From Symbiobacterium terraclitae (GTDB lineage: Bacteria > Bacillota > Sulfobacillia > Symbiobacteriales > Symbiobacteriaceae): DNA of 64,000 nt. The notes under the pieces are model-generated. The model worked only from the letters and a program-made list of their open reading frames with translations. It ran no database searches and had not been told where the DNA came from. Location of the stretch: NCBI RefSeq assembly GCF_017874315.1, contig NZ_JAGGLG010000005.1, positions 1-64,000 of the forward strand, written 5' to 3'. Shown one piece after another: positions 34,627-43,710 of the stretch (within the stretch, counting starts at the first letter, position 1; each line of letters starts with the position of its first letter). The position numbers and the translations under genes were made by a program.

Positions 34627-35622
34627 GTGAACGTATTCGAGTACATAGTCGAAGAGTTCCACCCCCGCGCCGTGACGTCCGACGAGGGCCTGTTCCAGCG
34701 CCAGGAGTCGCAGGCCGCCTTCTCGCTGCCCGTCGTCCACCTGCCCTTCGACGCGGCGAACCCGGCCCACTGGCTGGACCGGGGGTGCATCCTCGACTTC
34801 CTGACGACAGCCGGGAGCGGCAACCTCCTGGACTTCGGACCGGGCGACGGCTGGCCCTCGCTGCTGGTCGCCCCCTTCGCCCGGCACGTGACGGGCGTGG
34901 ACGCGGCGCCCAGGCGCGTGGCCGTCTGCGAGGCGAACGCGCGCCGGCTCGGGGTGGACAACTTCCGCTGCGTCCACGTGCCGGCCGGCCGGCCGCTGCC
35001 CTTTCCCGACAACAGCTTCGACGGGATCATGGCGGCCAGCTCGGTCGAGCAGACGCCCGACCCCCGGGCGACCCTCCGGGAGCTGCACCGGGTGCTGAAG
35101 CCGGGCGGTCGGCTGCGCCTCCACTACGAGGGGCTCTCCCGCTACCGGGGCGGGAAGGAGGTCGAAGTGGACGCGTGGGAGAGCGAGCCCGGCGTTACGC
35201 AGTTGGTCATCATCCAGCGCACGATCGAGAAAGAGCAGGCCACCTACTACGGCCTGCAGTTCCGCCTGCCCCTCGGCGAGCTGGCCGGACACCTCACCGG
35301 CGGCACGGCGCCGGGCGCCGGCACGCTCACGGTTGCGGGCCTGGAGCGCGCACGCCCGTGGCTGACCGACGCCGTGTACTGGGTACTGGCACATCCGAGT
35401 TGCCGGACGTGGCTCCGCTGGGCGGGCGAGGTCGGGTTCACATGCGCCCGGGCAACGCATTCCGGCGGCCGCGCGGCTCGCAGGGTGTTCGATGCCATCC
35501 CTGCCGGTGGCCGCCCGGCGGATCTGGAAGGCGTCGACCGGCTGCTGAGGCCGCTGGTCACGGCATGTGTGGAACTTGAGGCGCCCCCTGAGCTGGACGC
35601 GCCCATCACGTTCGTCAAGTAG
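34627..35622 (+). CDS. Class I SAM-dependent methyltransferase
   Basis: About 331 residues. GTG 34627 sits 9 nt after AGGAG; GTG 34618 is the alternative. Motif I is LLDFGPGDGWPSLLVAPFA, then VTGVDAAPRR (acidic residue binding the SAM ribose), FPDNSFDGIMAASSVEQTPD and LRELHRVLKPGGRLRLHYEG, the Methyltransf_11 pattern. The C-terminal 130 residues are not recognisable and may determine substrate. No neighbour indicates the methyl acceptor. Confidence 0.92.
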   Translation: MNVFEYIVEEFHPRAVTSDEGLFQRQESQAAFSLPVVHLPFDAANPAHWLDRGCILDFLTTAGSGNLLDFGPGDGWPSLLVAPFARHVTGVDAAPRRVAVCEANARRLGVDNFRCVHVPAGRPLPFPDNSFDGIMAASSVEQTPDPRATLRELHRVLKPGGRLRLHYEGLSRYRGGKEVEVDAWESEPGVTQLVIIQRTIEKEQATYYGLQFRLPLGELAGHLTGGTAPGAGTLTVAGLERARPWLTDAVYWVLAHPSCRTWLRWAGEVGFTCARATHSGGRAARRVFDAIPAGGRPADLEGVDRLLRPLVTACVELEAPPELDAPITFVK

Positions 35623-35715
35623 CCGCGTCAGCCCCGCCCGCCACCGGATGCCACCAGAGAAGGGATGTTTGCAGGCATGTCAAACTCCTGAGCAGGCAGA
35701 GGGGAGGATACGGAC

Positions 35716-36135
35716 ATGTCCGAGATGCTGGCCTTCGGAGAGCAGGTTCTCGCCAGCCAGCCGTTCAGCGTGCTCATGGGCGCCAGGCTGACGGTATGGA
35801 CCCCGGAGCAGACGGAGCTGGTGATCCCCGTGCGCGACGACCTCAAGCAGCAGTACGGGTTCCTGCATGGCGGCGTGGTGAGCTACGCGGCGGACAACGC
35901 AATGGCGTTCGCCGGCGGGGCGGCGTTCGGCCAGGGCGTGGTGACGCAGGAGTTCAAGATCAACTACGTGAGGCCCGCGGTGGGCGAGGCGCTGGTCGCC
36001 CGGGCGACCGCCAAGGCGGTGGGCAGGCGGCAGGCGGTCTGCCGCTGTGAGGTCTACGTGGTGCAGAACGGCGAGGAGAAGCTGTGTGCCCTGGCCCAGG
36101 GGACGATCGCCCCGGTGGACCGGGGGCCCATGTAA
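35716..36135 (+). CDS. PaaI-family hotdog thioesterase
   Basis: 139 residues, one hotdog domain. QYGFLHGGVVSYAADNAMAFA carries the H-G-G signature and following helix of the PaaI/YdiI group, and LTVWTPEQTELVIPV is the first strand. The family hydrolyses acyl-CoA thioesters, often aromatic or fatty. ATG 35716 follows GAGGGGAGG. It ends at a bidirectional terminator shared with the Nudix gene. Confidence 0.9.
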   Translation: MSEMLAFGEQVLASQPFSVLMGARLTVWTPEQTELVIPVRDDLKQQYGFLHGGVVSYAADNAMAFAGGAAFGQGVVTQEFKINYVRPAVGEALVARATAKAVGRRQAVCRCEVYVVQNGEEKLCALAQGTIAPVDRGPM

Positions 36136-36160
36136 CCGGACTGGATGGACGCGCACCGCG

Positions 36161-36210
36161 CGAAAAAGCTGCCTGTCGGAGCGGATGACCCGCCCGGCAG
36201 GCAGTTTTCG
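36161..36210. terminator. Bidirectional terminator between convergent genes
   Basis: CGAAAA(AG)CTGCCTG pairs with CAGGCAGTTTTCG, giving A-rich and T-rich flanks so that it can act in both directions. It fills the gap between the thioesterase and Nudix stops. Confidence 0.85.
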
Positions 36211-36669
36211 TCATCGGCCCTGATCAGCAGGGTCGGCGGGACAGCTGACCGCATCCCCCCACCCCAGCACCATCTCCCCGAACGGGCCCACACCCAGCAG
36301 ACCCGCCGTCCAGAGGAAGGCCCGGTCCCGCTCCGAGAGCTGATCCAGCCGCATCCAGCGCACATCGACCAGCACCTGTCGGTCGCCTTCGTACTCGGGA
36401 TCCCGCCCCAGCCGGGGCTCCTGGTCGCCGATGTCCACGAGGAACGTATAGTGCCGGTCGTCGGGGCCGTAGGTCACCACGCTGGTGGGCCGGACCACCC
36501 TGCCGACCACATGGCACTCCTCGGCCAGCTCCCTGAGGGCGGCCTCGGCCGGCGACTCCCCGTCCAGGATCGCGCCGCCGGGGAGGCACCACCACTCCGC
36601 CCCTCCCTGCCGGTGCTTGACCATCAGGACCTCACACCCGCGATGCACGATGACCTGGGCGCGTGACAC
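36211..36669 (-). CDS. Nudix hydrolase
   Basis: 152 residues from GTG 36669, placed 8 nt after GGGGGG; GTG 36687 is an alternative. The Nudix box runs GGAILDGESPAEAALRELAE then ECHV: G-x5-E-x7-R-E-L-x-E-E is intact, but the usual Gly near its end is His. WWCLPGGAILDG is the strand leading into it. The family cleaves nucleoside diphosphates linked to another moiety. C-terminal substrate residues are not diagnostic. Confidence 0.9.
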   Translation of the reverse strand: MSRAQVIVHRGCEVLMVKHRQGGAEWWCLPGGAILDGESPAEAALRELAEECHVVGRVVRPTSVVTYGPDDRHYTFLVDIGDQEPRLGRDPEYEGDRQVLVDVRWMRLDQLSERDRAFLWTAGLLGVGPFGEMVLGWGDAVSCPADPADQGR

Positions 36670-36705
36670 GGGCTGTACCCCCCACACGCAGTCATGCAGT
36701 TGGCC

Positions 36706-37461
36706 TTATTTCACCCGCAGCGCCCAGCGGCGGGTGAGGTCGCCCATCTCGTGAAACCCCTTGCCCGCGGCGATGCCGGCCAGGGCTTCCTCGTAGTGCT
36801 CCGGCAGCCACGTGGCGCCGGCGATCACCGTCACCCCCGTGCCGGCGAACGCCTCGGGGTAGAGCGGCGTGCTGGGCCCGATCACCACCACGTCCCGGGC
36901 CTTCGTGCACCAGGGCAGCACCTTCTCCAGGGTGCCGTTGGTCACCGCAGACCCGGTGACGAAGACCACGTCACACAGCGGCAGCAGCTCCGGCTGCTGC
37001 TCCTCCGGGCAGATGCCGGGCTCGCCTTCCAGCGACCGGTCGAAGACGACGATCCGGGCCACCCGCCCCGCCACCTTGCGGTGGACCGAGCGGATGAACC
37101 CGATGAGCCCCACGGTGTCGCCGGGGCGGACGGGCACCGTCGTCATCGCATCGGGGTCTGCCAGGCAGCGGTCCGGGTCGGGCTGCGCCACGGCGTTGCA
37201 GACCGCCATCCCCAGCGCCCGCGACACCAGGTCGGGCGCCTTCAGCCCGGCCGCCAGCTCGATCGCGGGCATCCCGACGAACCGGGACGGATCCGGCAAG
37301 ACCGGCAGCACCGCACGCCGCTCCCCCGGCAGGGCGTAGGCCGCGCCGAGCTCGCCGCTGTCCAGCAGCACGCCGACCAGGTGGTTCCCGATCCTGACCT
37401 CCTGCACCCGCTTGCCCGCCAGGTCCGGGGCGGCGGCCTCGTACAGACGTTCCAGCAGCAT
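36706..37461 (-). CDS. DUF4213/DUF364 protein, copy 1
   Basis: 251 residues. The N-terminal 80 fit DUF4213 (RIGNHLVGVLLDSGELGAAY) and the rest DUF364, a Rossmann-like domain proposed to take part in heavy-metal chelation. Landmarks are VGLIGFIRSVHRKV, CDVVFVTGSAVTNGTLEKVL and VVVIGPSTPLYPEAF. It is the last gene of a FecBCD-type ABC operon. It is paralogous to the next gene upstream, 6 bp away, with similarity along the full length. A role in handling the metal or chelate imported by the ABC system is inferred. Confidence 0.88.
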   Translation of the reverse strand: MLLERLYEAAAPDLAGKRVQEVRIGNHLVGVLLDSGELGAAYALPGERRAVLPVLPDPSRFVGMPAIELAAGLKAPDLVSRALGMAVCNAVAQPDPDRCLADPDAMTTVPVRPGDTVGLIGFIRSVHRKVAGRVARIVVFDRSLEGEPGICPEEQQPELLPLCDVVFVTGSAVTNGTLEKVLPWCTKARDVVVIGPSTPLYPEAFAGTGVTVIAGATWLPEHYEEALAGIAAGKGFHEMGDLTRRWALRVK

Positions 37462-37467
37462 CGTTGG

Positions 37468-38259
37468 CTACCTCGCTTTCTGCGTATGCGGCTCCTCCAC
37501 CCGCAGCGTCAGGCTGGTGCGCCCCTTCAGGTGCTTGAAGTGCGCCCCGGCGGCGATCTGCGCAAGGGCCTCGTCGGGATCTGCGACCTGCCAGCGGAAG
37601 CCGGCGAGCACCGTCACCCCGGAGCCGGCGAACGCCTCGGGATACAGCGGCGTGCTGGGGCCGATCAGCACGATCTCCCGCGCCCGCGTGCAGTAGGTGA
37701 GCAGCCGCTCCAGGGTGCAGTTGATCAGCGCGGAACCGGTGATGAAGACCAGATCGCACTGCGGCATTAGCTCCGGCTGCCGCTCCTCGGGGTAGACGTC
37801 CTCCTGGTCCTCCTGCGACCGGTCGAAGATGATCGTGCGCGCAGCCTCCGCCTGGACCCGCCGGACCACGGTGCCGACGTAGCCCACGAACCCCACCGTG
37901 TCGGTGGCGCGGGCAGGCACGGCCGCGGCTGCGTCGGGGTCGACCAGGCAGCGGGACGGGTCGGGCTCGGCCACCGCGTTGCAGAGGGCGAGCCCCAGCG
38001 CCCGGTCGAAGGTGGTCTGCCCCGGGAGGCAGCGCCGGGCCACGGCCAGGGCGGGCCGCCCCGCCAGGGCGGCGAGTCCGACGGCGGTCTCTTCCACCGG
38101 CGGCGAGCCCCCCTGGCGCTCCCCCGGCAGGTGGTAGCCGGCGCCGAACCGGCCGTCATCCAGCACCGCGCCGACGATCTTCGGACCGATCCGCACCGCC
38201 CGCACCCGCCGGCCCGAGAGACCCGGCGACGCGGCTTCCAGCACCCGTTCCAGCAGCAC
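37468..38259 (-). CDS. DUF4213/DUF364 protein, copy 2
   Basis: 263 residues from GTG 38259 (GCGAGGTAGATGCA upstream), 5 bp after the ATPase stop. The same motifs as its neighbour appear in the same order: VRIGPKIVGAVLDDGRFGAG, CDLVFITGSALINCTLERLL, IVLIGPSTPLYPEAFAGSGV. The tandem pair may act as a heterodimer or bind different metals. Two Cys (in INCTLE and TYCTRA) are partly conserved in the other copy (PWCTKA). Confidence 0.87.
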   Translation of the reverse strand: MLLERVLEAASPGLSGRRVRAVRIGPKIVGAVLDDGRFGAGYHLPGERQGGSPPVEETAVGLAALAGRPALAVARRCLPGQTTFDRALGLALCNAVAEPDPSRCLVDPDAAAAVPARATDTVGFVGYVGTVVRRVQAEAARTIIFDRSQEDQEDVYPEERQPELMPQCDLVFITGSALINCTLERLLTYCTRAREIVLIGPSTPLYPEAFAGSGVTVLAGFRWQVADPDEALAQIAAGAHFKHLKGRTSLTLRVEEPHTQKAR

Positions 38260-38264
38260 TGCAT

Positions 38265-39038
38265 CTACCTCGCTTCCGTCACGATGATGCGGCGCCCGTC
38301 CGGCAGCGCCACCACGTCGATGGGCATCTGGTAGAGCGCCTGCAGGTGCTCCGGCGTCATCACCTCGGCCGCGGGCCCCGCCCGGTAGACCTGCCCCTCC
38401 CGCAGCATGACCACCCGGTCGGCGAAGGCCAGGGCCAGGTTCGGGTCGTGCATGGCCACCAGGACGCCCACGCCCCGCTCCCGGGTGATGCGCCGCACGA
38501 TCGCCATGATGGCGTGCTGGTTGGAGAAGTCCAGGTGCGACGTGGGCTCGTCCATCAGGAGGTAGGGCGTCTCCTGCGTCAGCGCCCGGGCGATCAGCAC
38601 CAGCTGCCGCTCCCCGCCGCTGATCTGCATGTAGTCGCGCCCCGCCAGGTGGGCGATGCCCACCGCCTCCATGGCGGCCCGGGCGGCGGCGAAGTCCCGC
38701 CGGCCCGGCCGGGAGATCAGGCTCAGGTGCGGGTTGCGCCCCATCACCACCAGTTCTTCTACGCCATACGGGAAAACCCCTTGATGCTCCTGGGGCACGA
38801 AGGCGATGCGCCGGGCCACGGCCGGGCGGGGGCTGAGGGCCACGTCGTGCCCGTCCACCCGGATCGACCCGGCCTGCGGCCGCAGGATGCCGTTCACCAG
38901 CCGGATCAGAGTGGTCTTGCCCGACCCGTTGCGCCCGAGCAGGCAGGTGATGGACCCCTCCGGCACGGCGAAGCTGGCGCCGCGGATCACCTCCGCCCCC
39001 CGGTAGCCGAAGCGGACCGCTTCCATCTCGATGGCCAT
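38265..39038 (-). CDS. FepC-type ABC transporter ATP-binding protein
   Basis: 257 residues. Walker A GRNGSGKTT, Q-loop in FVPQEHQ, signature ISGGERQLVLIARAL, Walker B YLLMDEPTSHLDF and switch His in VAMHDPNLAL. The T-S-H-L-D-F segment and DVALSPRPAVARRIAFVPQ are typical of iron-siderophore, haem and B12 importers. It sits 3 bp from the permease gene in a SBP-permease-ATPase operon. Confidence 0.95.
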   Translation of the reverse strand: MAIEMEAVRFGYRGAEVIRGASFAVPEGSITCLLGRNGSGKTTLIRLVNGILRPQAGSIRVDGHDVALSPRPAVARRIAFVPQEHQGVFPYGVEELVVMGRNPHLSLISRPGRRDFAAARAAMEAVGIAHLAGRDYMQISGGERQLVLIARALTQETPYLLMDEPTSHLDFSNQHAIMAIVRRITRERGVGVLVAMHDPNLALAFADRVVMLREGQVYRAGPAAEVMTPEHLQALYQMPIDVVALPDGRRIIVTEAR

Positions 39039-39041
39039 CGC

Positions 39042-40073
39042 CTACCGCCACGCCTCCCTTCTGCCGGTGATCAGGAGGTAGCCGAAGAAGGGCGCGCCGA
39101 TGGCCGAGGTGAGGATGCCCACCGGGATCTCGGCGGTGGTGAGCGAGCGGGCCAGGTCGTCCATCAGCAGCATGAACCCGGCGCCGAAGAGCATGGCCAC
39201 CGGCATGGACCGGTCGTGGTCGGCCCCGGCCAGCATGCGGGCGATGTGGGGCACCACCAGGCCCACCCAGGAGATCGTGCCCGCGGCGCTGACGGCCCCC
39301 GCCACCATCAGCGTGGCGGCCGCGATGAGGAGCGGGCGCATCACCCGCACGTTCACCCCCAGGGAGAGCGCCTCCTCGTCGCCCAGGGAGAGGATGTTCA
39401 ACTTCCACGAGGTCAGGAGGAGCAGGACGGCCCCGGGCAGCACGGTCAGCACCAGGCTGCGCACGACAGGCCACGACGCCCGGTAGAAGCCGCCCATCAA
39501 CCAGAACACGATGGCGGGCAGCTGCTCGTAGGGGTCAGCCACGTACTTCAGGAAGGAGAGCGCCGCCCCGAAGAAGGCCGAGACCACCATGCCTGCCAGC
39601 ACCAGCATCACCACGGACTGCCCCCGGGCGGCCCGGGCGATGCCGTAGGTCAGCGCGACGGCGGCCACGCCGGAGCAGAAGGCCCAGGCCTGGATGCTGC
39701 CCCCGCCCGGCAGCAGGATGCCGATGGCCGCGCCCAGCGCCGCGCCCGAGGAGACGCCGAGCACATCAGGGGAGACCAGCGGGTTGCGGAACATGCCCTG
39801 GAACAGGGTGCCGGCGCCGGCCAGGGCGACGCCGGTGAGCGCCGCCAGGAGGATGCGCGGCAGCCGGATGTAGTAGAGCACCCGGGCCGCCTCCCCCGCC
39901 GTCTGCGGGTCGAACTGGAGCGTCGCGATCTGCCACAGGATCCCCAGCACCTCGCCCGGGGCGATGGCGTAGCGGCCCATGCCGAAGGAGAGCAGCACCA
40001 CGGCCGCCGTGAACAGTCCCGATAGGATGAGGGCCCGCCACCTGCGGGCGGGCCGTGCTTCGCCGTTACTCAT
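39042..40073 (-). CDS. FecCD-family ABC permease
   Basis: 343 residues, about 9-10 hydrophobic segments. VLYYIRLPRILLAALTGVAL and GTLFQGMFRNPLVSPDVLGVS are the FecCD/BtuC family signatures, and GTISWVGLVVPHIARMLAG is the conserved C-terminal loop region. Import is of a siderophore, haem, cobalamin or free metal complex. ATG 40073 overlaps the binding-protein stop by 8 bp; GTG 40085 is possible. Confidence 0.95.
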   Translation of the reverse strand: MSNGEARPARRWRALILSGLFTAAVVLLSFGMGRYAIAPGEVLGILWQIATLQFDPQTAGEAARVLYYIRLPRILLAALTGVALAGAGTLFQGMFRNPLVSPDVLGVSSGAALGAAIGILLPGGGSIQAWAFCSGVAAVALTYGIARAARGQSVVMLVLAGMVVSAFFGAALSFLKYVADPYEQLPAIVFWLMGGFYRASWPVVRSLVLTVLPGAVLLLLTSWKLNILSLGDEEALSLGVNVRVMRPLLIAAATLMVAGAVSAAGTISWVGLVVPHIARMLAGADHDRSMPVAMLFGAGFMLLMDDLARSLTTAEIPVGILTSAIGAPFFGYLLITGRREAWR

Positions 40074-41301
40074 CCAGCGTTCCACCGAGCGCCGTGAAGC
40101 TCTTGCCGAAGAAGGTTTCGTGGAAGGTGTCGACTTCCTTCAGCAGGTCCACGTCGGCCATCCGCTCGGGGTAGAGCGTGTGGGCCAGCCAGAGCATGCC
40201 CAGGATCGAGCGGGGCTCCGGGTAGTCCCACGGGTCCATGCTGTGCGGGAACATGTAGACCCGGCCGTCCTGCACCGCCTTCACGGTCTGCAGCTGCGGG
40301 TTGGTCAGGATCTCCTCCGTGGTGCAGTCGCAGTACTGCACCGCCACGATGACGTCGGGGTTCCAGGCGACCACCTGCTCGGCGGAGACCTCGGAGAAGC
40401 CGCCCTGCAGCTCGGCGCCGACGTTGATACCGCCGGCCGACTCGATGATGAAGTGCTGGTACATCGTACCCGGCACCGTGGAGAAGACGCCGCTGGAGCC
40501 GACCATGTAGACCCGGAGCTTCTCCGCCTCAGGGATCGAACCCACCTTCTCCTTCAGCATGGCGAGGGTGTCTTCGTAGTAGGCGATCATCTTCCGGGCC
40601 TGCTCCTGCGTGCCCATGATCTCGCCCAGCAGGGTGACGGCCTCCTTCATCTGCTCCAGGCTCTCGGGGATCAGCACGACCACCGGGATGCCCTGCGACT
40701 CCAGCTGCTGGATGACGGGCTCGGTGTCGGCGCCGTGCCAGATGAAGACCACGTCGGGCTTCACCGCCACCATCTGCTCGACGTTGAGGCCCTTCTTGTT
40801 GCCCACGCCGGGCAGGTCGGTGATGCCGGGGAAGACCTTCGTCAGGAACTCGGACTTCTGCGAGGAGGTGTCCACGCCGGCGATCTTGTCGCGCCCGCCG
40901 GCCGAGATCACCAGCAGGGTGGACGGCCGCCAGGTGGTGATGACCCGGTTCACCTCGGCGGGGATGGTCACCGTGCGGCCGGCCTGGTCGACGATGGTGC
41001 GGGTGGCCGATTGCGGCTCAGCCGCGGGCTCGGGGCTGGCCGGCTCGGGATTGGCCGCCGGCTCTGGGGTGGTCGCCGGAGCCGGGCTGGATGCCGGCTG
41101 GGGGTTGGCGGCCGGGCTGGTGGTCGGTTCGGGGGTGGTCGTCGGGGCCGGGGACGGAGCCGTCTGGGTCGCAGGCGACGCGGGCTCGTTGTGGCCGGTC
41201 TGGGCAGACTTCGAGCCGCCGCAGGCGCTGATCAGCGGCAGCACCAGGAGCAGCGCCAGGATCGGCGCGACGATGCGGACCTTCCGCGAGCGACGTGACA
41301 T
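40066..41301 (-). CDS. Substrate-binding lipoprotein of FecB/BtuF type
   Basis: 411 residues. A signal peptide ends at the lipobox LPLISACGG, with Cys lipidated. A Pro/Ala/Thr/Glu-rich linker of about 65 residues (PEPTTSPAANPQPA and similar) holds the domain away from the membrane. The binding domain opens RTIVDQAGRTVTIPAEVNRV, as in metal-chelate binding proteins, and contains KPDVVFIWHG and an unusual YCDCTTEE. It is the first gene of the operon. A 7-bp dyad lies 22 bp upstream, a candidate operator. Confidence 0.93.
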   Translation of the reverse strand: MSRRSRKVRIVAPILALLLVLPLISACGGSKSAQTGHNEPASPATQTAPSPAPTTTPEPTTSPAANPQPASSPAPATTPEPAANPEPASPEPAAEPQSATRTIVDQAGRTVTIPAEVNRVITTWRPSTLLVISAGGRDKIAGVDTSSQKSEFLTKVFPGITDLPGVGNKKGLNVEQMVAVKPDVVFIWHGADTEPVIQQLESQGIPVVVLIPESLEQMKEAVTLLGEIMGTQEQARKMIAYYEDTLAMLKEKVGSIPEAEKLRVYMVGSSGVFSTVPGTMYQHFIIESAGGINVGAELQGGFSEVSAEQVVAWNPDVIVAVQYCDCTTEEILTNPQLQTVKAVQDGRVYMFPHSMDPWDYPEPRSILGMLWLAHTLYPERMADVDLLKEVDTFHETFFGKSFTALGGTLDE

Positions 41302-41323
41302 GTCGTCTCCTCCTTGACATCGC

Positions 41324-41347
41324 CGTTATGTCGATTCTTGCATAACG
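41324..41347. promoter_or_regulatory. Dyad operator candidate of the ABC importer operon
   Basis: CGTTATG and CATAACG form a perfect 7-bp inverted repeat with 10-bp spacing, 23-46 bp ahead of the binding-protein start. It does not match the Fur box closely. A TTGACA at about 41387-41392 on the minus strand is a possible -35 element. A metal- or cofactor-responsive repressor is plausible. Confidence 0.4.
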
Positions 41348-41444
41348 ATCCACCCTCAGGTAAGCACTCCGTCAAAGTTCTGTCAAGCATGGAAGGGATC
41401 GCGAGTCCCGGGTGAGAACCCTCAAGACCGGGGTGATTGTCGGA

Positions 41445-42962
41445 ATGGCCCGCCTACCGCCGCAACACCGGCTTTTCCTGCTTCTGCTGGGCGTCGGGCT
41501 CGCGCCCTGGCTCATCCTGCCCGCGTCCGGCCTCGCGCCTCGCCCCCTGGCGTGGGCGGCGCTCCCGATGGCCCTCCTCCTCTACCTGCTGGCGCTCCGC
41601 GTCGCCCGGCCGATCGGCGAGGTGCTGGCCCTGGCCCGCCGCCTGCGGGAGGGCGATCTGGGGGCCCGGGCGGTGCTGCAGCCGGGGACCGACTGGTTCC
41701 TGCTGGCCCGCACCCTGAGCGACCTGGCGGAGCAGCTCGACACGGTGACCTGGAGCCTGGAGGAGCAGGTGGCGGCGCGCACCGCGGCGCTCGCCCGCAA
41801 GGCGGACCAGCTGCGTGCGGTGGGGCAGGTGGGGCAGCAGGTGGCGGCCGTGCTGGAGCCGGACGTGCTGCTCCACTTCGTCACGCGGGTCATGCGAGGC
41901 ACGTTCGGCTACGACGTCGTGGCCGTGCTGCTACAGCACCGCGACTACCTGGTGCTGGCCGCCTGCGCGGCCCGGGGGCGTGAGGAGGTGCCCCTGGGGC
42001 GCGCCTTCCCGCTGGTGGGACCCAACCCGTCTCCGCTCGCGCGGGCGCTGGCTGATCAGCCGCCCGACGACGGGCCAGCCCGGGCCGACGCCGCCGGGGC
42101 CGACAGCCCGCCGGAAAGCGCCGCACCCACGCCCCTGCTGCCGGACATGGCCGTCGAGGCCGAGATGGCCATTCCCATCCGGCTGGCCGACCGCACCCTG
42201 GGCCTGATGGTGGTGCAGAGCCTCAGCCCCGACCCCTTCGACGAGGAGGACCACTTCACCGTGCAGACCATCGCCGGGCAGGTGGCCGTCGCCCTGGAGA
42301 ACGCCCGCCTGCTGGAGGCCGAGCGGCAGCTGCGGGGCCTGGCCGTCGTGGAGGAACGCAACCGGATGGCCCGGGAGATCCACGACACCCTGGCGCAGGG
42401 GTTCATGGGGATCATCATGCAGCTACGGGCGATGGAGGCGGCGGCCGATCCGGAGACCGCCCGCTTCCACCGGGAGGCGGCGCTGACGCTGGCGCAGGAG
42501 TCGCTCCAGGAGGCCCGGCGCTCGGTCTGGAACCTGCGCCCCCGCCCGCTGGAGGACCGGCGGCTGTCGGAGGCGCTGGCCGCCGAGCTGGCCGCCCTGC
42601 AGCGGCAGGTCGGGCTGTCGGGGCAGTTCACGGCCCGGGGCGCGGTCGACGACCTGGCGCCGCACGTCGAGGCGGCCCTGCTGCGCATCGCGCAGGAGGC
42701 GATGCGCAACGCCGTCAAGTACGCGCAGGCCACCCGGCTCGACGTGCGCCTCGCGGAGGCCGGCGGCGAGGTCACCCTGCAGGTGGCCGACGACGGCGTG
42801 GGCTTCGATCCGGCCTGCCCGCCGCGGCCCGCCGGCGGCGGGTTCGGGCTGGGCATGATGGCCGAGCGGGCGCGCCAGGTGGGTGGGAGTCTGGAACTGG
42901 ATACGAGACCGTGGGCCGGTTGCCGCGTGGTGGTCCGCGTTCCCCTGCGAAAGGGTGGGTGA
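41445..42962 (+). CDS. NarL-system sensor histidine kinase (HisKA_3) with GAF domain
   Basis: About 505 residues (ATG 41445; GTG 41412 possible). Two membrane helices near the N-terminus (about residues 9-28 and 34-52) enclose almost no outside loop, followed by HAMP, a coiled coil and a GAF-like domain (about 130-300). The HisKA_3 box is VVEERNRMAREIHDTLAQGF with His as acceptor, then ALLRIAQEAMRNAVKYAQAT, DDGVGFD and GFGLGMMAERA. Signals are probably cytoplasmic or in the membrane. The response regulator starts 1 bp after its stop. Confidence 0.93.
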   Translation: MARLPPQHRLFLLLLGVGLAPWLILPASGLAPRPLAWAALPMALLLYLLALRVARPIGEVLALARRLREGDLGARAVLQPGTDWFLLARTLSDLAEQLDTVTWSLEEQVAARTAALARKADQLRAVGQVGQQVAAVLEPDVLLHFVTRVMRGTFGYDVVAVLLQHRDYLVLAACAARGREEVPLGRAFPLVGPNPSPLARALADQPPDDGPARADAAGADSPPESAAPTPLLPDMAVEAEMAIPIRLADRTLGLMVVQSLSPDPFDEEDHFTVQTIAGQVAVALENARLLEAERQLRGLAVVEERNRMAREIHDTLAQGFMGIIMQLRAMEAAADPETARFHREAALTLAQESLQEARRSVWNLRPRPLEDRRLSEALAAELAALQRQVGLSGQFTARGAVDDLAPHVEAALLRIAQEAMRNAVKYAQATRLDVRLAEAGGEVTLQVADDGVGFDPACPPRPAGGGFGLGMMAERARQVGGSLELDTRPWAGCRVVVRVPLRKGG

Positions 42963-42963
42963 G

Positions 42964-43611
42964 ATGGCGATTCGGTTGGTGGTGGTCGACGACCACCGCG
43001 TCGTGCGGGCCGGCCTGGTCGCCCTGCTGCGCCAGTCGCCGGGCCTGGAGGTGGTGGGCGAGGCCGGCGACGGTCGGGAAGCCCTGGAGGTGGTGGCCGC
43101 CGTCCAGCCCGACGTGGTGCTGATGGACATCCAGATGCCGGTGATGGACGGCGTTGAGGCCACCCGGCAGATTCGCAGCCGCTTCCCCGGCGTCGAGGTG
43201 CTGGTGCTCACCACCTACGACGACGACGAGCTGATCTGGGGCGGCCTCCAGGCCGGGGCGAAGGGCTACCTGCTGAAGGACGCCCCGCCGCAGGATCTGC
43301 TGCGGGGAATCGAGACGGTTGCCCGGGGGCAGTCGCTTCTCCCGCCGGAGATCGCGGCCAAGCTGGTGCAGGTGATCAGCCAGGGCGGGCCGGCGGCCCG
43401 GCAGGAGCCGGCGGAGGGGCTGACGGAGCGCGAGAGCGAGATCCTGCGGCTCATCGCCTCGGGCGCGGCCAACAAGGAGATTGCCGCCGCGCTCTGCATC
43501 AGTGAGAACACGGTGAAGACCCATATCTCCAACCTGTTTCAGAAGCTGGGGGCGCGCGACCGTACGGAGGCAGTCACCCGTGCGCTCACGCGCGGCTGGC
43601 TCAGGCTGTAG
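42964..43611 (+). CDS. NarL/FixJ-family response regulator
   Basis: 215 residues. Receiver with VVVDDHRVVRAGL, phospho-Asp in DVVLMDIQMPVMDG, Lys in GYLLKDAPP; C-terminal GerE helix-turn-helix LTERESEILRLIASGAANKE and ENTVKTHISNLFQKLGARD. It is co-transcribed with the kinase (RBS within its end). The gene ends at a hairpin 0 bp downstream. Likely targets are the drug-type ABC exporter genes at 44319-46357, by proximity. Confidence 0.95.
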   Translation: MAIRLVVVDDHRVVRAGLVALLRQSPGLEVVGEAGDGREALEVVAAVQPDVVLMDIQMPVMDGVEATRQIRSRFPGVEVLVLTTYDDDELIWGGLQAGAKGYLLKDAPPQDLLRGIETVARGQSLLPPEIAAKLVQVISQGGPAARQEPAEGLTERESEILRLIASGAANKEIAAALCISENTVKTHISNLFQKLGARDRTEAVTRALTRGWLRL

Positions 43612-43643
43612 GGGGCGGAGCACCCGACTGGGTGCCCCGCCCC
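43612..43643. terminator. Hairpin after the response regulator
   Basis: GGGGCGGAGCACCCG pairs with GGGTGCCCCGCCCC around ACT; it begins directly after the stop codon. Closely related hairpins occur at 44056-44087 and 46405-46436. Confidence 0.75.
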
Positions 43644-43710
43644 CCGTGCCGTAGAAGCACCGTGGCAGCCGCTCGCCCGCTGCCGGATCCAGTGTGTTCC
43701 AGTGGCCAGA

